Source: Lentzea albida
GTDB taxonomy: Bacteria > Actinomycetota > Actinomycetes > Mycobacteriales > Pseudonocardiaceae
DNA: 64,000 nt
Assembly: GCF_900111005.1 (NCBI RefSeq)
Contig: NZ_FOFV01000005.1
Span: forward strand, 124,001-188,000
Reading direction: 5' to 3'
The position numbers and the translations under genes were made by a program. Positions 24,328 through 33,279 of this stretch are shown here, piece after piece. The notes beneath the pieces were generated by a model, which ran no database searches, was not told the origin of the DNA, and saw nothing but the letters and a program-made list of their open reading frames with translations. Position 1 is the stretch's first letter. Each line of letters opens with the position of its first letter.

Positions 24328-24342
24328 CTTCAAGACTTGAAG
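24328..24342. promoter_or_regulatory. MarR operator copy 1
   Basis: CTTCAAGACTTGAAG, a perfect palindrome around a central A, typical in form for MarR-family sites. An identical copy is at 24363-24377. Confidence 0.75.
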
Positions 24343-24362
24343 TATCTGCCCGAGCGTAGCAA

Positions 24363-24377
24363 CTTCAAGACTTGAAG
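24363..24377. promoter_or_regulatory. MarR operator copy 2
   Basis: CTTCAAGACTTGAAG, identical to copy 1, 35 bp apart start to start; 17 bp upstream of the MarR GTG. Confidence 0.75.
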
Positions 24378-24394
24378 CAAATGACTAGACTGCG

Positions 24395-24847
24395 GTGGTG
24401 GCAGACGCGGAGCTGGAGCGGGCGGTTCGCCTCAACCACGAGATCTTCATGCGCACCAGCGACCGGATCGCGGGCGTCCTCGCCGAGCACGGGCTCACCC
24501 ACGCGACCGCCCAGGTGCTCTGGGCGCTCGACCCCGCCCGGCCCCCGGCGTCGATGAAGGCACTGGCCGCACAGCTCTACTGCAACGCGTCGAACCTGAC
24601 CTTCATGGCGGGCCAGCTCCTCGACCGCGGCCTCGTCGAGCGCGCCGTCGACCGGGACGACCGGCGGTCCCGCGTGCTCGTCCTCACCGAGGAGGGCGTC
24701 CGGGTCCGCGCCGCGGTGCTGAGCGCGACGCTCGGCACCAGTCCCCTGGCAGGCCTCGCCCCCGACCGGCTCGCCGCACTCCTGGAGCTGATGGAGGACG
24801 CGCTCGCCGACACCCGGCGAACCGGCGCTCCCTCCACAGTGGAGTGA
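24395..24847 (+). CDS. MarR-family regulator
   Basis: 150 aa winged-helix regulator. The recognition part reads ASMKALAAQLYCNASNLTFMAGQLLDRGLVERAVDRDDRRSR... with the wing DRDDRRSRVLVLTEEG characteristic of MarR. Two tandem GTG codons (24395 and 24398) are possible starts; there is no clear Shine-Dalgarno, so a leaderless or short-leader mRNA is possible. It is divergent from the SDR at 23502-24314 with two identical operators between them, the standard local autoregulated pair. The inducer is unknown; a lone Cys in the recognition region (YCNAS) could make it redox-responsive, which is inference. Confidence 0.85.
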   Translation: MVADAELERAVRLNHEIFMRTSDRIAGVLAEHGLTHATAQVLWALDPARPPASMKALAAQLYCNASNLTFMAGQLLDRGLVERAVDRDDRRSRVLVLTEEGVRVRAAVLSATLGTSPLAGLAPDRLAALLELMEDALADTRRTGAPSTVE

Positions 24848-24848
24848 C

Positions 24849-24876
24849 CGGAAGGGGGGTGCACCACACCCTTCCG
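24849..24876. terminator. hairpin between marR-type and XRE genes
   Basis: CGGAAGGG/CCCTTCCG stem around a 12-base loop, directly after the MarR stop and 30 bp before the next start; a terminator or an operator of the XRE gene. Confidence 0.4.
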
Positions 24877-24905
24877 CTCTCCCGCCCAACGCCTACGGTG
24901 GGTTC

Positions 24906-25775
24906 ATGAAGCGCGAGAACGACCTGGGCGACTTCCTGCGGGCCCGGCGAGACGCGGTCACCCCCGCCGCCGCGGGACTGCCGGACGACGGCCACCGCCG
25001 GGTGCCGGGCCTGCGCCGCGACGAGGTCGCTTTGCTGGCCGGGGTCAGCACCGACTACTACACGCGGCTGGAACAGGGCAGGGAACGCCGTCCGTCCGAA
25101 CAGGCCCTGCGCGCGATCGCCCAGGCGCTGCGCCTGAACGAGGCCGCCGCCGAGCACCTGTACCGGCTCGGCATGCCGGCACTGACGACGGAGACCGCGG
25201 CGGTGGCCGAGGTCGGCTCGGACCTGCGGCTGCTGATGGCGAACGTCCGGGACCTGCCCGCGTTCGTGGTCGGGCCGGCGCAGGACATCCTCGCGGCCAA
25301 CCCGATGGCCGAGGCGCTCTACTCCGGGTTCGCGCGTTTCGACAACCTGCTGCGGATGATCTTCCTGGACCCGTTCGCGCGCGAGTTCTACGTCGACTGG
25401 GACAAGGCCGCCGAGATCGCGGTGGGCAACCTGCGCGCGCAGTCCGCCACCTTCCCCGGCGACCGGCGCATCGAGGCCGTGCTGGGCTCGCTCAGCGCGC
25501 GCAGCCCGGCGTTCGCGTCGCTGTGGGCGCGCTACGAGATCCGTCCCCGGACGCACGAGGACAAGCGGTTCCGGCACCCCGGGGTGGGTCTGCTGCACCT
25601 GCACTTCGAGGCGCTGGCCGCGACCAGCGCGCCGGGACAGCACCTGTCCGTCTACACCGCCGAACCCGGCAGCGCCACCGAGGACGCCCTCGTGCTCCTG
25701 CGCCGGCTCGCCGAGCGGAGTGAAGTTTCGACCTTCACTGAAGTCACCGAGCAGACCGGGAGCACCGACCGATGA
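24906..25775 (+). CDS. XRE-family regulator with MmyB-like ligand domain
   Basis: 289 aa. N-terminal helix-turn-helix ([26 protein letters not shown], about residues 36-62) followed by the PAS-like MmyB ligand-binding domain ([39 protein letters not shown]). Such proteins typically control a neighbouring oxidoreductase gene and may bind a fatty-acid-like ligand. ATG at 24906. Its stop overlaps the start of the aldo/keto reductase (ATGA), so it is co-transcribed with 25772 and probably 26663, the opposite of the usual divergent layout. A second protein of this class is at 48532-49392. Confidence 0.88.
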   Translation: MKRENDLGDFLRARRDAVTPAAAGLPDDGHRRVPGLRRDEVALLAGVSTDYYTRLEQGRERRPSEQALRAIAQALRLNEAAAEHLYRLGMPALTTETAAVAEVGSDLRLLMANVRDLPAFVVGPAQDILAANPMAEALYSGFARFDNLLRMIFLDPFAREFYVDWDKAAEIAVGNLRAQSATFPGDRRIEAVLGSLSARSPAFASLWARYEIRPRTHEDKRFRHPGVGLLHLHFEALAATSAPGQHLSVYTAEPGSATEDALVLLRRLAERSEVSTFTEVTEQTGSTDR

Positions 25776-26647
25776 CCGCCGGGACCTTCGAGATCGCGGG
25801 CAGGCCCGTCGCCCGCCTGGGCTTCGGCGCGATGCGGCTGACCGGCCTCGGCATCTGGGGTGAGCCCGAGGACCGGCGGGAGTGCGTCCGCGTCGTGCGC
25901 CGGGCGGTCGAGCTCGGTGTCCAGTTCATCGACACCGCCGACTCCTACGGCCCGCACGTCAGCGAGGAGATCATCCGCGAGGCGATCCACCCGTACCCCG
26001 CCGACGTCCTGATCGCGACGAAGGTGGGCCTGACCCGCAACGGGCCCGACGTCGTCGACACCCCGCGGGGCAGGGTCCGGCTGGGCCCGAAGGCGTGGCC
26101 TCCCGTGGGCAGGCCCGAGTACCTGCGCGCGCAGGTGCTGCTGAGCCTGCGGCGGCTGGGGCTCGACCAGATCGACCTGTTGCAGCTGCACCGGGTCGAC
26201 CCGCAGGTCCCGCTCGAGGACCAGGTCGGCGAGCTGAAGGCGTTGCGGGACGAGGGGAAGGTCGTCGCGATCGGACTGTCGCAGGTGGACGTCGCCCAGA
26301 TCGAGCGGGCCAGGGCCGTCGTCGAGATCAGCACGGTGCAGAACCGCTTCAACATCACCGAGCGCGACTCGGAGCCGGTGCTGGACCACTGCACCCGCCA
26401 CGGGATCGGCTTCATCCCGTGGGCACCCGTCGCCCAGGGCGGCCTGGCGGCGGGCGACGTGGTCGACCGGATCGCGAAGGCCCACGACGCGACGCCCGCC
26501 CAGGTGGCCCTCGCGTGGCTGCTGGCCCGTTCCCCGGTGGTGCTGCCGATCCCCGGCACGTCGAAGGTGGCACACCTGGAGGAGAACCTGGCCGCCGCGC
26601 GGATCGAACTGACCGCCGCCGAGGTCGACGACCTCTCCGCGGCCTGA
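25772..26647 (+). CDS. aldo/keto reductase
   Basis: NADPH-dependent TIM-barrel reductase of 291 aa, AKR superfamily (oxidoreductase of the YdbC/AKR13 kind). Catalytic tetrad visible: Asp and Tyr in [10 protein letters not shown], Lys in LIATKVGL, His in LLQLHRVDP; the cofactor loop [13 protein letters not shown] is near the C terminus. ATG overlaps the XRE stop. Second gene of a three-gene unit regulator-reductase-hydrolase. Physiological substrate unknown. Confidence 0.85.
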   Translation: MTAGTFEIAGRPVARLGFGAMRLTGLGIWGEPEDRRECVRVVRRAVELGVQFIDTADSYGPHVSEEIIREAIHPYPADVLIATKVGLTRNGPDVVDTPRGRVRLGPKAWPPVGRPEYLRAQVLLSLRRLGLDQIDLLQLHRVDPQVPLEDQVGELKALRDEGKVVAIGLSQVDVAQIERARAVVEISTVQNRFNITERDSEPVLDHCTRHGIGFIPWAPVAQGGLAAGDVVDRIAKAHDATPAQVALAWLLARSPVVLPIPGTSKVAHLEENLAAARIELTAAEVDDLSAA

Positions 26648-26662
26648 CCCGGAGGACGAGCG

Positions 26663-27439
26663 TTGCTGCTCCCCCACGACGAACTCGGCAGCGGCCGACC
26701 GGTGGTGCTGCTGCACGCCCGGCCCGCCGACAGGACTATGTGGCGGCGGCACCTGCCGCTGCTCGCCGCCGCGGGTTTCCGCGCGGTCGCCCTGGACCTG
26801 CCGGGACACGGTGCCGCGGTGCTACCCGCACACCACACCGCCCCACCGGCCGACGACGTGCTGGAAACCTTGGGCCACCTCGGGATCGACCGGTTCGACA
26901 TCGCGGGCAACTCACTCGGAGCGCTGGTGGCGCTGCAGATCGCGGCCGCCGCACCGGACCGGGTGCGGTCGCTCGTCGCCATCGGCTACCGCCGGCACGA
27001 CCAGCCGCAGACCGACGGATTCGCCGCGGCGTTGCGACGCGAACGGGACAGGCTCGCCGCGGACGACCTCGAAGGTGCCGTGCAGGCCGGGGTGCAGGCG
27101 TGGGTGTCACCCGACGCGTCGCCGGCGGTCAAGGAGCACGCCGCGACGATGATGCGCGGCAACCTGCACCTGCGCCGGGCGCACGGAGAACCGCCCCGCG
27201 CCGACGACCCGGACCCGCGGCGGCTGCGGCCGCTGGCCGGGCGGATGCTGGTCGTGGTGGGAGCGCAGGACTTCCCGGACTTCGTCACCGGCGGCGAGGC
27301 GCTGCTCGAGGGCACCGGGGCGGGCGGCCTCGTGGTCGCGCCGGGCGCCGCGCACCTGGTGCCGCTCGACCAGCCGGAGTGGACGTGCGGGCTGCTGCAG
27401 GGTTTCCTGCGGCACAGCCAGGACTCGCGTGAGTCCTGA
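26663..27439 (+). CDS. alpha/beta hydrolase
   Basis: 258 aa hydrolase. Oxyanion region VVLLHARPADRTMWRRH, nucleophile Ser in IAGNSLGALVALQ, Asp in VVVGAQDFPDF and His in PGAAHLVPLDQP. The HG of the usual HGxP motif is HA here (LLHARP). TTG at 26663 is used because GGAGGA lies 8 bases upstream and no ATG/GTG precedes the first strand. It follows the aldo/keto reductase by 15 bp in the same operon. Ester, lactone or peroxidase-type (non-heme haloperoxidase fold) activity are all possible. Confidence 0.75.
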   Translation: MLLPHDELGSGRPVVLLHARPADRTMWRRHLPLLAAAGFRAVALDLPGHGAAVLPAHHTAPPADDVLETLGHLGIDRFDIAGNSLGALVALQIAAAAPDRVRSLVAIGYRRHDQPQTDGFAAALRRERDRLAADDLEGAVQAGVQAWVSPDASPAVKEHAATMMRGNLHLRRAHGEPPRADDPDPRRLRPLAGRMLVVVGAQDFPDFVTGGEALLEGTGAGGLVVAPGAAHLVPLDQPEWTCGLLQGFLRHSQDSRES

Positions 27440-27471
27440 CCGATCGGCGCAACGGTTTCTCCCGTCGCCAA

Positions 27472-27513
27472 GGCACGCGGGTCCGGGACTCACTCGTCCA
27501 GGACCCGCGTGCC
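27472..27513. terminator. bidirectional terminator between convergent genes
   Basis: 13-bp perfect stem GGCACGCGGGTCC/GGACCCGCGTGCC with a 16-base loop, between the hydrolase stop at 27439 and the MFS stop at 27519. Confidence 0.7.
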
Positions 27514-27518
27514 TGCTC

Positions 27519-28922
27519 TCACGCCTCCGCGGGAGTGACGCGCTCGGCCCGCAGCGACAGCAGCGCGGAGACGGACAACAGCACCGCGATGATGACCGAC
27601 ACCGCGGCGATCGCGCGGGTCGACCCGTGCGCAGCGGCCACCGCGTAGAAGGTGCCGCCGATGACCGCGACCGACAGCGCGGCGCTGATCTGGAGGGTCG
27701 CGCTGACCAGACCGCTCGCGAGGCCCGCGAACGCGCGCGGGACGAGGGTGACCGTGATGCGGATGAGCGACGGCAGGGCGAGCCCTTGACCGAACCCGAT
27801 GAGCGCCAGGGGTGCGGCGGCCCACGGGGTCTGGCCCAGCGCGGTGACGAGCCCCGCGAACGCGAGGAAGCCGATGGTCTCGAGGACCAGGCCGGCGGCG
27901 GCGATCCCCCGCGGCACGAACCGCGCGAGGTTCGGCACGACCAGCGGGCCGATCAGGAAGCCGATGCCGAGCGGCAGGATGTCGAGGCTCGCCTGCACCA
28001 GCGTGCGCCCGACGGCCTGCTCGTGTTCCGAGAACACGAGGAAGAACCCGGCGATCGAGTAGAACAGGGCGACCGACACCAGCGCGATCCGCACTCCGGG
28101 CGCGGTGACCGCCTTGGGTGGCACCAGCGGCATGACGCGAGCGCGTGAGCCGCCGGCACCGAGGGCGGATTCGTGGCGCCAGAACCGGATCAGCACGCCG
28201 GCGGCCGCGACGAGCAGCACCAGGCACCACAGGGGCCAGTCCAGGTCGGGCCCCTCGACCAGCGGGACGACGATCCCGGCGAGACCGGTGAGCAGCAGCA
28301 GGGCGCCGGTCCGGTCGAGCCGCTGCGCACCCCCGCTGTGCGGGTCGCGCAGGAAGAAGCCGCCCAGCAGGGCCAGCGCGGCGACGGGGAGGTTGACGAG
28401 GAAGATCGCCCGCCAGCCCAGGCCCCCGATGTCGGCGGTGACGAGGAGTCCGCCCAGGGACTGGCCGATGACGGCGGCGAGCCCGAAGGTCGCGCCGTGC
28501 AGGCCGAGGGCGATCCGCTGCTCACGACCGTCTAGGGCGGCACGGATGAGCGCGAGTGACTGCGGCGCCATGAGCGCGGCGGTGACGCCCTGCAGGACGC
28601 GCCCGGCCAGGAGCGTCCAGGGTCCGGTGGCCACGCCGCACAGCAGTGAGGCGAGCGCGAACCCGACCAAGCCGACGAGGAAGACCCGCCGCCGTCCGTG
28701 CAGATCTCCCAGCCGCCCACCGAGGGTGAGCATCACCGCGTACGTGGCGGCGTAGCTGGCGACGATCTGCCGGCCGAGGGTGTCCCCGCCGCCGAGGTCG
28801 TGCTGGATCGACGGGATGGCGAGGTTGACGATGAAGAAGTCCAGCGGCGGCAACAGCGTGCCGGCCAGCAGCGTGACCACTCCGGCCCACGTGCGGGCCT
28901 GCGTCCTGGTTGTCGAAGTCAT
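27519..28922 (-). CDS. MFS drug:H+ antiporter, DHA2 type
   Basis: Membrane exporter of 467 aa with about 14 predicted TM helices. TM1 reads LPPLDFFIVNLAIPSIQ, with the loop motif GRLGDLHGRRRVFL and motif C-like IGQSLGGLLV; these are features of multidrug or antibiotic exporters (EmrB/QacA-like). ATG at 28922. It is monocistronic; the 190 bp upstream show no regulator gene or clear operator. The exported compound is unknown; antibiotic or metabolite export is inferred from family only. Confidence 0.85.
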   Translation of the reverse strand: MTSTTRTQARTWAGVVTLLAGTLLPPLDFFIVNLAIPSIQHDLGGGDTLGRQIVASYAATYAVMLTLGGRLGDLHGRRRVFLVGLVGFALASLLCGVATGPWTLLAGRVLQGVTAALMAPQSLALIRAALDGREQRIALGLHGATFGLAAVIGQSLGGLLVTADIGGLGWRAIFLVNLPVAALALLGGFFLRDPHSGGAQRLDRTGALLLLTGLAGIVVPLVEGPDLDWPLWCLVLLVAAAGVLIRFWRHESALGAGGSRARVMPLVPPKAVTAPGVRIALVSVALFYSIAGFFLVFSEHEQAVGRTLVQASLDILPLGIGFLIGPLVVPNLARFVPRGIAAAGLVLETIGFLAFAGLVTALGQTPWAAAPLALIGFGQGLALPSLIRITVTLVPRAFAGLASGLVSATLQISAALSVAVIGGTFYAVAAAHGSTRAIAAVSVIIAVLLSVSALLSLRAERVTPAEA

Positions 28923-29114
28923 TGCGCGGCCTTGCTTTCAGCGTGTGCGTCGGTGTGACGGGCGTGTGCCCGCCGCGAGGGGCCGTCCTCGTCGGCTCCG
29001 GAGTGCGTTCACCACACCCGTGCTGTGCGGGGACTGGTCATGACACCGACGGTATGGACGCTTCGACCCGCGTGGGAGGGCGCAGTGCCCCCACCCGGTG
29101 CGCCGCCGGCCGTC

Positions 29115-30155
29115 TCAGGCCACGGGCACCGGCGGGGCGTCGAGGAGACTCCGCTCGCCGTCGACGCCGTGGGCCAGCGCGCCCGCCACGTCCTCGTGGG
29201 GCGTGCCGAGCCGGATCGCGGCGGCCTCGTCCAGCAGCCGGTAGTGGTCGTGACCCAGGTCAACGGACAGCGCGTCGAGGTATCCCTCCAGGTGAGCCGG
29301 CGTGCGGGGGCCGACGATGGGGATCATCGAGGTCCGCGTGCGGGCGGCGCGCTGCCGCAACCAGGCCAGCGCCACCTGCACCGGGCCCGTGCCCACCTCC
29401 TCGGCGACGGCCAGGACGGCGTCGAGCACGGCGTCCCGCCGGGCGTCGTGCTCCACCCCCCTGCCGGTGAGCCGTCCCCGCTCACCGCGCCGGTACTTGC
29501 CGGTCAGCAGGCCGCCCGCCAGCGGGGAGTACAGGACGACGCCGAGCCCGTGGGCGTCCGCCATCGGGATCAGCTCCCGCTCGGCGGAGCGCTCGGCCAG
29601 GCTGTACTCGGTCTGGATGCCCACGAGCGGCGGGCCCCCGGCGAGCTCCGCCCTCACCGCGGCGCCCGCGACCCGCCAGGCGGGGAAGTTCGACAGGCCG
29701 CCGTAGCGGATCTTGCCCGCGCGGACCAGGTCCTCGAAGCCCGCCAGGATCTCCGCGATCGGCGTCACGCCGTCGGGGAAGTGCGGCATGAAGACGTCGA
29801 CGTGATCCGTCTTCAAGCGCCGCAGGCTCTCCTCGATCGAGCGGATCATGGTCTTGCGGCTGTTGCCGGTGGTGCCCGGCCGGACGCGGTCCTGCCTGCT
29901 GCCGCTGTACTTCGTGATCACCACGAAGTCGTCGCGGTCGCGGCCGAGGAACTCGCCGAGCAGCGTCTCCGCCTCGCCGTTCTGGTAGATGTTCGAACTG
30001 TCGAACGTGGTGCCGCCGGCGGCGACGAAGGCCTCGAAGACCGCCTTCGCCCCGTCCACGCCCGCGGCGCCCGGCGCGGACCCGAATCCGGCCGTGCCCA
30101 GCACGTACTCCGAGACCCGCAACCCGCTGTTCCGCCCGAAGGCCTGGTAGCGCAC
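29115..30155 (-). CDS. aldo/keto reductase (aryl-alcohol dehydrogenase-like)
   Basis: NADPH-dependent reductase of 346 aa. Tetrad: Asp/Tyr in TFDSSNIYQNGEAE, Lys in VVITKYSGS, His in VFMPHFPDG; the longer C-terminal part with IPIVGPRTPAHLEGYLDAL fits the AKR9/AKR11 aryl-alcohol/voltage-channel beta group. GTG at 30155 has AGGAGG 6 bases upstream. Divergent from a TetR gene with one palindromic operator in the 70-bp gap, so local repression is likely. Confidence 0.85.
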   Translation of the reverse strand: MRYQAFGRNSGLRVSEYVLGTAGFGSAPGAAGVDGAKAVFEAFVAAGGTTFDSSNIYQNGEAETLLGEFLGRDRDDFVVITKYSGSRQDRVRPGTTGNSRKTMIRSIEESLRRLKTDHVDVFMPHFPDGVTPIAEILAGFEDLVRAGKIRYGGLSNFPAWRVAGAAVRAELAGGPPLVGIQTEYSLAERSAERELIPMADAHGLGVVLYSPLAGGLLTGKYRRGERGRLTGRGVEHDARRDAVLDAVLAVAEEVGTGPVQVALAWLRQRAARTRTSMIPIVGPRTPAHLEGYLDALSVDLGHDHYRLLDEAAAIRLGTPHEDVAGALAHGVDGERSLLDAPPVPVA

Positions 30156-30207
30156 GGAGATCCTCCTGATGACTCGCCATGGGGTACGGTCGTGACGCTA
30201 CTACAAA

Positions 30208-30221
30208 AACGAATGGTCGTT
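30208..30221. promoter_or_regulatory. TetR operator between AKR and tetR genes
   Basis: AACGAATGGTCGTT, arms AACGA/TCGTT around four bases, ending 4 bp before the TetR ATG and 52 bp from the AKR start. The short distance suggests a leaderless or near-leaderless tetR mRNA. Confidence 0.6.
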
Positions 30222-30225
30222 CTTT

Positions 30226-30762
30226 ATGCCGAAGGTCACCCAGGCCCACCTCGACGCACGCCGTCAGCAGATCATCGACGCGGCCCGCGCCCGGTTCGCG
30301 AGCCACGGCTTCGCGCGGACGTCCATGCCCGACCTCGTCGAGGCCTCAGGACTGTCCACCGGAGCGATCTACCGCTACTTCAAGAGCAAGGACGAGATCG
30401 TCGCCGCCATCTGCGAGCAGACGAGCGACACCCTGCCCGGCGAGCTCACGGCCGCCTCCGTCCTCGGCTTCCTCGAGGACGTGCGCACGGCGGCGCGGGA
30501 GCACGACCACGCCCGGCTGGTCGCCCAGATCTACGCCGAGGCCGCCGTCTCCCCCGCGCTCGCCGCCGTCGTCCGGCAGCAGCTCGACGACCTGCGCGCG
30601 GCGGTCGCCGCCCTGCTGCCCGGCCGGTCCGCGGAGGACGCGGCACGGATCGCCGAGGCGTTCGTGGCTCTGTGCAACGGTTATGCGAACCAACTGGCCG
30701 TGCGCGGCGACGTCGACCCCGGCCCGTTCGCGGCGGCCCTGACCGCCGTCATCGAGTCCTGA
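30226..30762 (+). CDS. TetR-family regulator (AKR-linked)
   Basis: 178 aa. Helix-turn-helix at about residues 12-58 (RQQIIDAARARFASHGFART, LSTGAIYRYFKSKDEI); divergent all-helical ligand domain. It probably represses itself and the divergent aldo/keto reductase through the palindrome at 30208-30221. It is short for the family but complete. Its gene is followed after 6 bp by family A site A5, which belongs to the next gene; nothing suggests that this TetR recognises family A, because its own operator has an unrelated sequence. Confidence 0.85.
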   Translation: MPKVTQAHLDARRQQIIDAARARFASHGFARTSMPDLVEASGLSTGAIYRYFKSKDEIVAAICEQTSDTLPGELTAASVLGFLEDVRTAAREHDHARLVAQIYAEAAVSPALAAVVRQQLDDLRAAVAALLPGRSAEDAARIAEAFVALCNGYANQLAVRGDVDPGPFAAALTAVIES

Positions 30763-30768
30763 CCTGTG

Positions 30769-30786
30769 TAGAGTGGTCGTTACATA
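30769..30786 (+). promoter_or_regulatory. family A operator, site A5
   Basis: TAGAGTGGTCGTTACATA, two changes from the A6/A7 sequence, 16 bp before the TTG start at 30803. TAGAGT can serve as -10. Confidence 0.7.
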
Positions 30787-30802
30787 CAGGAGAGGACGGG
30801 CC

Positions 30803-31435
30803 TTGTCCGAGCACGGGAACCCGCTGAAGGTCTACGAGGAGTCGCTCCGGACGTTCGACCGGCTGGTGCACCGGATCCGCGACGACCAGTGGGACGCCTC
30901 CACGCCGTGCACCGAGTGGAGCGTGCGGGACGTGGTCAACCACCTCGTCTCCGAAGCGCTGTGGGTGCCGCACGTGCTCGCCGGCCAGACCACGGCCGCG
31001 GTGGGTGACCGCTACGACGGCGACGTGCTCGGGGACGATCCGGTCGGCGCCTGGGAACGGGCCTCCGCGGCGGCGCACGCGGCGTGGACGGTGCCCGGCG
31101 CGACGACGTGGACCGTGCACCTCTCCTTCGGGGAGACGCCCGCGGTCCACTACTGCTGGCAGATGGCGTGCGACCTGGCCCTGCACGCGTGGGACGTCGC
31201 CAGCGGGATCGGTGCGGCACAACCGATCCCCGAACCCGTCGCGGAGGTGCTGGTGAACGTGACGGCGTCCCGGCTGCGTTCCGTGCAGGGCAGCGCCATC
31301 ATCGGGCCCGGTGTGCCCGTGCCGGACGACGCCCCGGCGGTCGACCGGCTGCTCGGGTTCGCCGGACGCGATCCGCGCGACGGCGTCCGCCCGGCTCAGG
31401 AGTCGAGCCCGGCCACGCGCAGCCACACGACCTGA
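30803..31435 (+). CDS. maleylpyruvate isomerase-like/DinB-fold protein (TIGR03086 type)
   Basis: 210 aa four-helix-bundle protein of the mycothiol-dependent maleylpyruvate isomerase/DinB group. Visible: TPCTEWSVRDVVNHLVSEALW with a metal-ligand-type His, and the second His in DLALHAWDVASGIG; C-terminal FAGRDPR. TTG at 30803 is chosen for the GGAGAGGA upstream and the 16-bp spacing to operator A5. Family members use mycothiol and a metal to isomerise ring-cleavage products or to attach thiols; in this window a role in handling an aromatic ring-fission product is plausible but unproven. The gene overlaps the convergent TetR by 40 bp at its 3' end. Confidence 0.75.
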   Translation: MSEHGNPLKVYEESLRTFDRLVHRIRDDQWDASTPCTEWSVRDVVNHLVSEALWVPHVLAGQTTAAVGDRYDGDVLGDDPVGAWERASAAAHAAWTVPGATTWTVHLSFGETPAVHYCWQMACDLALHAWDVASGIGAAQPIPEPVAEVLVNVTASRLRSVQGSAIIGPGVPVPDDAPAVDRLLGFAGRDPRDGVRPAQESSPATRSHTT

Positions 31436-32016
31436 CAGGTCTCGCACGCCTCGTCGAGCGCCTCGGGGGACACCGCCGAGGCGTGGTAGAAGCTCCGCTC
31501 GACCATCCAGCACAGCGCCCGCGCGAGGGCCTGCGCCCCGTCCGGCCCCCCGTGCGCCGCGACGCCCGCCCGCACCAGGATCTTCGCGATGGCGTCGATG
31601 AAGATGTCCGCCGTCTCCTGCCACAGGGCGCTCAACTCGGGGATCGCCGGGGACTGGTCGATCGCGACGCGCATGATGAGACCGTGCTCGTGCCAGCGGT
31701 CCCTGGTGCGCCTCATGACCGTCGCGATCGCCTCCCGCGGCGCCGCCGGGTCGTCCGCCGCCGCGCGCGACTTCTCCCGCAGCGCCTCGACGGTCCTCGC
31801 GAAGAGGGCGACCAGCGCCTCCTGCTTGGAGTTGAAGTAGAAGTACATCGAGCCGCGGGAGAGCCCCGCGCGTTCCGCTATGTCCGCGGTCGTGAGCGCG
31901 TCGAAACCCTTGACCGCCAGCAGGCCCCCGAGGACTTCAAGGATCTTGAGCTCGCGCAGGTCCCCTTTGGACGGTGCGGCGGAACGACGGCGGCCCGCCC
32001 TGACCGACTCGGGCAT
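31396..32016 (-). CDS. TetR-family regulator (SDR-linked)
   Basis: 206 aa. The DNA-binding part lies at about residues 20-66 (LKILEVLGGLLAVKGFDALT, LSRGSMYFYFNSKQEAL). C-terminal ligand domain with RALCWMVERSFYHAS and DEACETCQVVW. ATG at 32016 with GGAGG upstream; an earlier ATG adds only a glycine-rich tail. It lies 62 bp downstream of an SDR gene on the same strand and is probably co-transcribed with it; the perfect dyad at 32949-32978 upstream of the SDR is the likely operator. Confidence 0.85.
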   Translation of the reverse strand: MPESVRAGRRRSAAPSKGDLRELKILEVLGGLLAVKGFDALTTADIAERAGLSRGSMYFYFNSKQEALVALFARTVEALREKSRAAADDPAAPREAIATVMRRTRDRWHEHGLIMRVAIDQSPAIPELSALWQETADIFIDAIAKILVRAGVAAHGGPDGAQALARALCWMVERSFYHASAVSPEALDEACETCQVVWLRVAGLDS

Positions 32017-32078
32017 CGCCCGTCCACCTCCGCAAGTCATCGGGCACCACCGCGGCCCCCGTCCAGGATGTCACGCGG

Positions 32079-32936
32079 TCAGTTCGACGCGATCTGGTGG
32101 CCGTCCGGGAAGTCCGTCGACCGGGAGAGCTCCTCCCACGCCTCGATGTCCGCGGTCACCGCCGCCCGGCCGTTCGCCACGAGCCTCAGCGCGTCCGAGC
32201 CGAGCACGAGGTGCACCGGCGGCTTCTCCGCGTCGAGCACCGCGAGCACGGCCTCGGCAGCCTTCTGGGGATTGCCCAGCTGGTTGCCGCTGGCGGCCTG
32301 CCGGGCCTCGCGGATCGGCCCGAAGAACTCGTCGTAGTCGGCGATCGACCGCTCGCTGCGGACCATCGAGCGACCTGCCCAGGCCGTGCGGAACGAGCCG
32401 GGCTCGATGATCGTCACCTTGACCCCGAGACCCGCGACCTCCTTGGCCAGCGACTCCATCATGCCCACCACCGCGTACTTGCTGCCGCAGTAGTAGGACA
32501 GGCCGGGAACGGACATCAGCCCGCCCATCGAGCTCACGGCGAAGATGTGGCCCGAACGCCGCTCGCGCATGCCGGGGAGCACCGCGTGGACGGTGGCGGC
32601 GACGCCGAACACGTTGGCCTCGAACTGCGCGCGCAGCTCGGCCATCGAGGACTCCTCGAACACGCCCTCATGGCCGTAGCCGGCGTTCGCGATCAGCACG
32701 TCGATCGGGCCGACGGTCTTCTCGACCTCTCCCACGACGGCGAAGACGGCCTCATCGTCGGTCACGTCCACCTGCCGCGCGTGGGCGCGTCCAGGGGCCA
32801 GGGCCTCGAAATCGGCCAGGTCACCGGCCCTGCGCACGGTGCCGACGACGGTGTGACCGGCCGCCAGCGCGCCCTGCGCGAAGGCCCTGCCGAGCCCGCT
32901 GCTCACCCCGGTGATCAGAAACGTTCGTGTGGTCAT
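32079..32936 (-). CDS. short-chain dehydrogenase
   Basis: Classical SDR of 285 aa. TGVSSGLGRAFAQGA (residues 9-23), ANAGYGHEGVFEE in place of NNAG, Ser in FAVSSMGGLM and YxxxK in YCGSKYAV; EPGSFRTAW and the C-terminal AEAVLAVLDAEKPPVHLVLG are typical of the common actinobacterial oxidoreductase group near 17-beta-hydroxysteroid-type SDRs. ATG at 32936 lies 12 bp from the strong dyad at 32949-32978. Transcribed with the TetR at 31396-32016. Substrate unknown. Confidence 0.82.
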   Translation of the reverse strand: MTTRTFLITGVSSGLGRAFAQGALAAGHTVVGTVRRAGDLADFEALAPGRAHARQVDVTDDEAVFAVVGEVEKTVGPIDVLIANAGYGHEGVFEESSMAELRAQFEANVFGVAATVHAVLPGMRERRSGHIFAVSSMGGLMSVPGLSYYCGSKYAVVGMMESLAKEVAGLGVKVTIIEPGSFRTAWAGRSMVRSERSIADYDEFFGPIREARQAASGNQLGNPQKAAEAVLAVLDAEKPPVHLVLGSDALRLVANGRAAVTADIEAWEELSRSTDFPDGHQIASN

Positions 32937-32948
32937 GCCGTGAAATCT

Positions 32949-32978
32949 ACACCGTGCAGATAAAAATCTGCACGGTGT
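32949..32978 (-). promoter_or_regulatory. long perfect operator dyad
   Basis: 13-bp perfect arms (ACACCGTGCAGAT and its complement) separated by AAAA, directly upstream of the SDR start. Best explained as the operator of the TetR encoded downstream of the SDR. Confidence 0.7.
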
Positions 32979-33279
32979 CGACTATCTCGCCCGTCACACC
33001 CGGCGGTGGCAACGCGCTTGCCGGAACCGCGTGGGAACGGGTAAACCTGGCACCGTGCCCCTCACCGTCCGTCTCGCCCGTGGCCGTCGGCCGCGTGGCT
33101 GCCGCGCGCCCGCACGGCGCGTGCTGGGACGCAGGGTGCGGTACGTGATCGGTTCCGAGGCGGGCCAGGTCAACGGGATGCGATGGCGTCGTGCGCCGCG
33201 CGTCGCGCGGGATCGCTGACTCCCAGACCACTCACGACACCACCCGGGACCGACGGTTCCGGGTCAGGAGCACATCGCC
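32979..33279. other. leader region upstream of trpB
   Basis: About 300 bp without a convincing gene. A 13-codon frame from 33178 (MRWRRAPRVARDR) has a single Trp and no visible antiterminator/terminator pair, so I do not call it a trp leader peptide. AGGAG lies 8 bp before the trpB ATG. Confidence 0.4.

Noticed and set aside
33178-33219. Possible trp leader peptide before trpB (MRWRRAPRVARDR)
   Set aside because: Only one Trp, weak ribosome binding site and no terminator/antiterminator pair visible.
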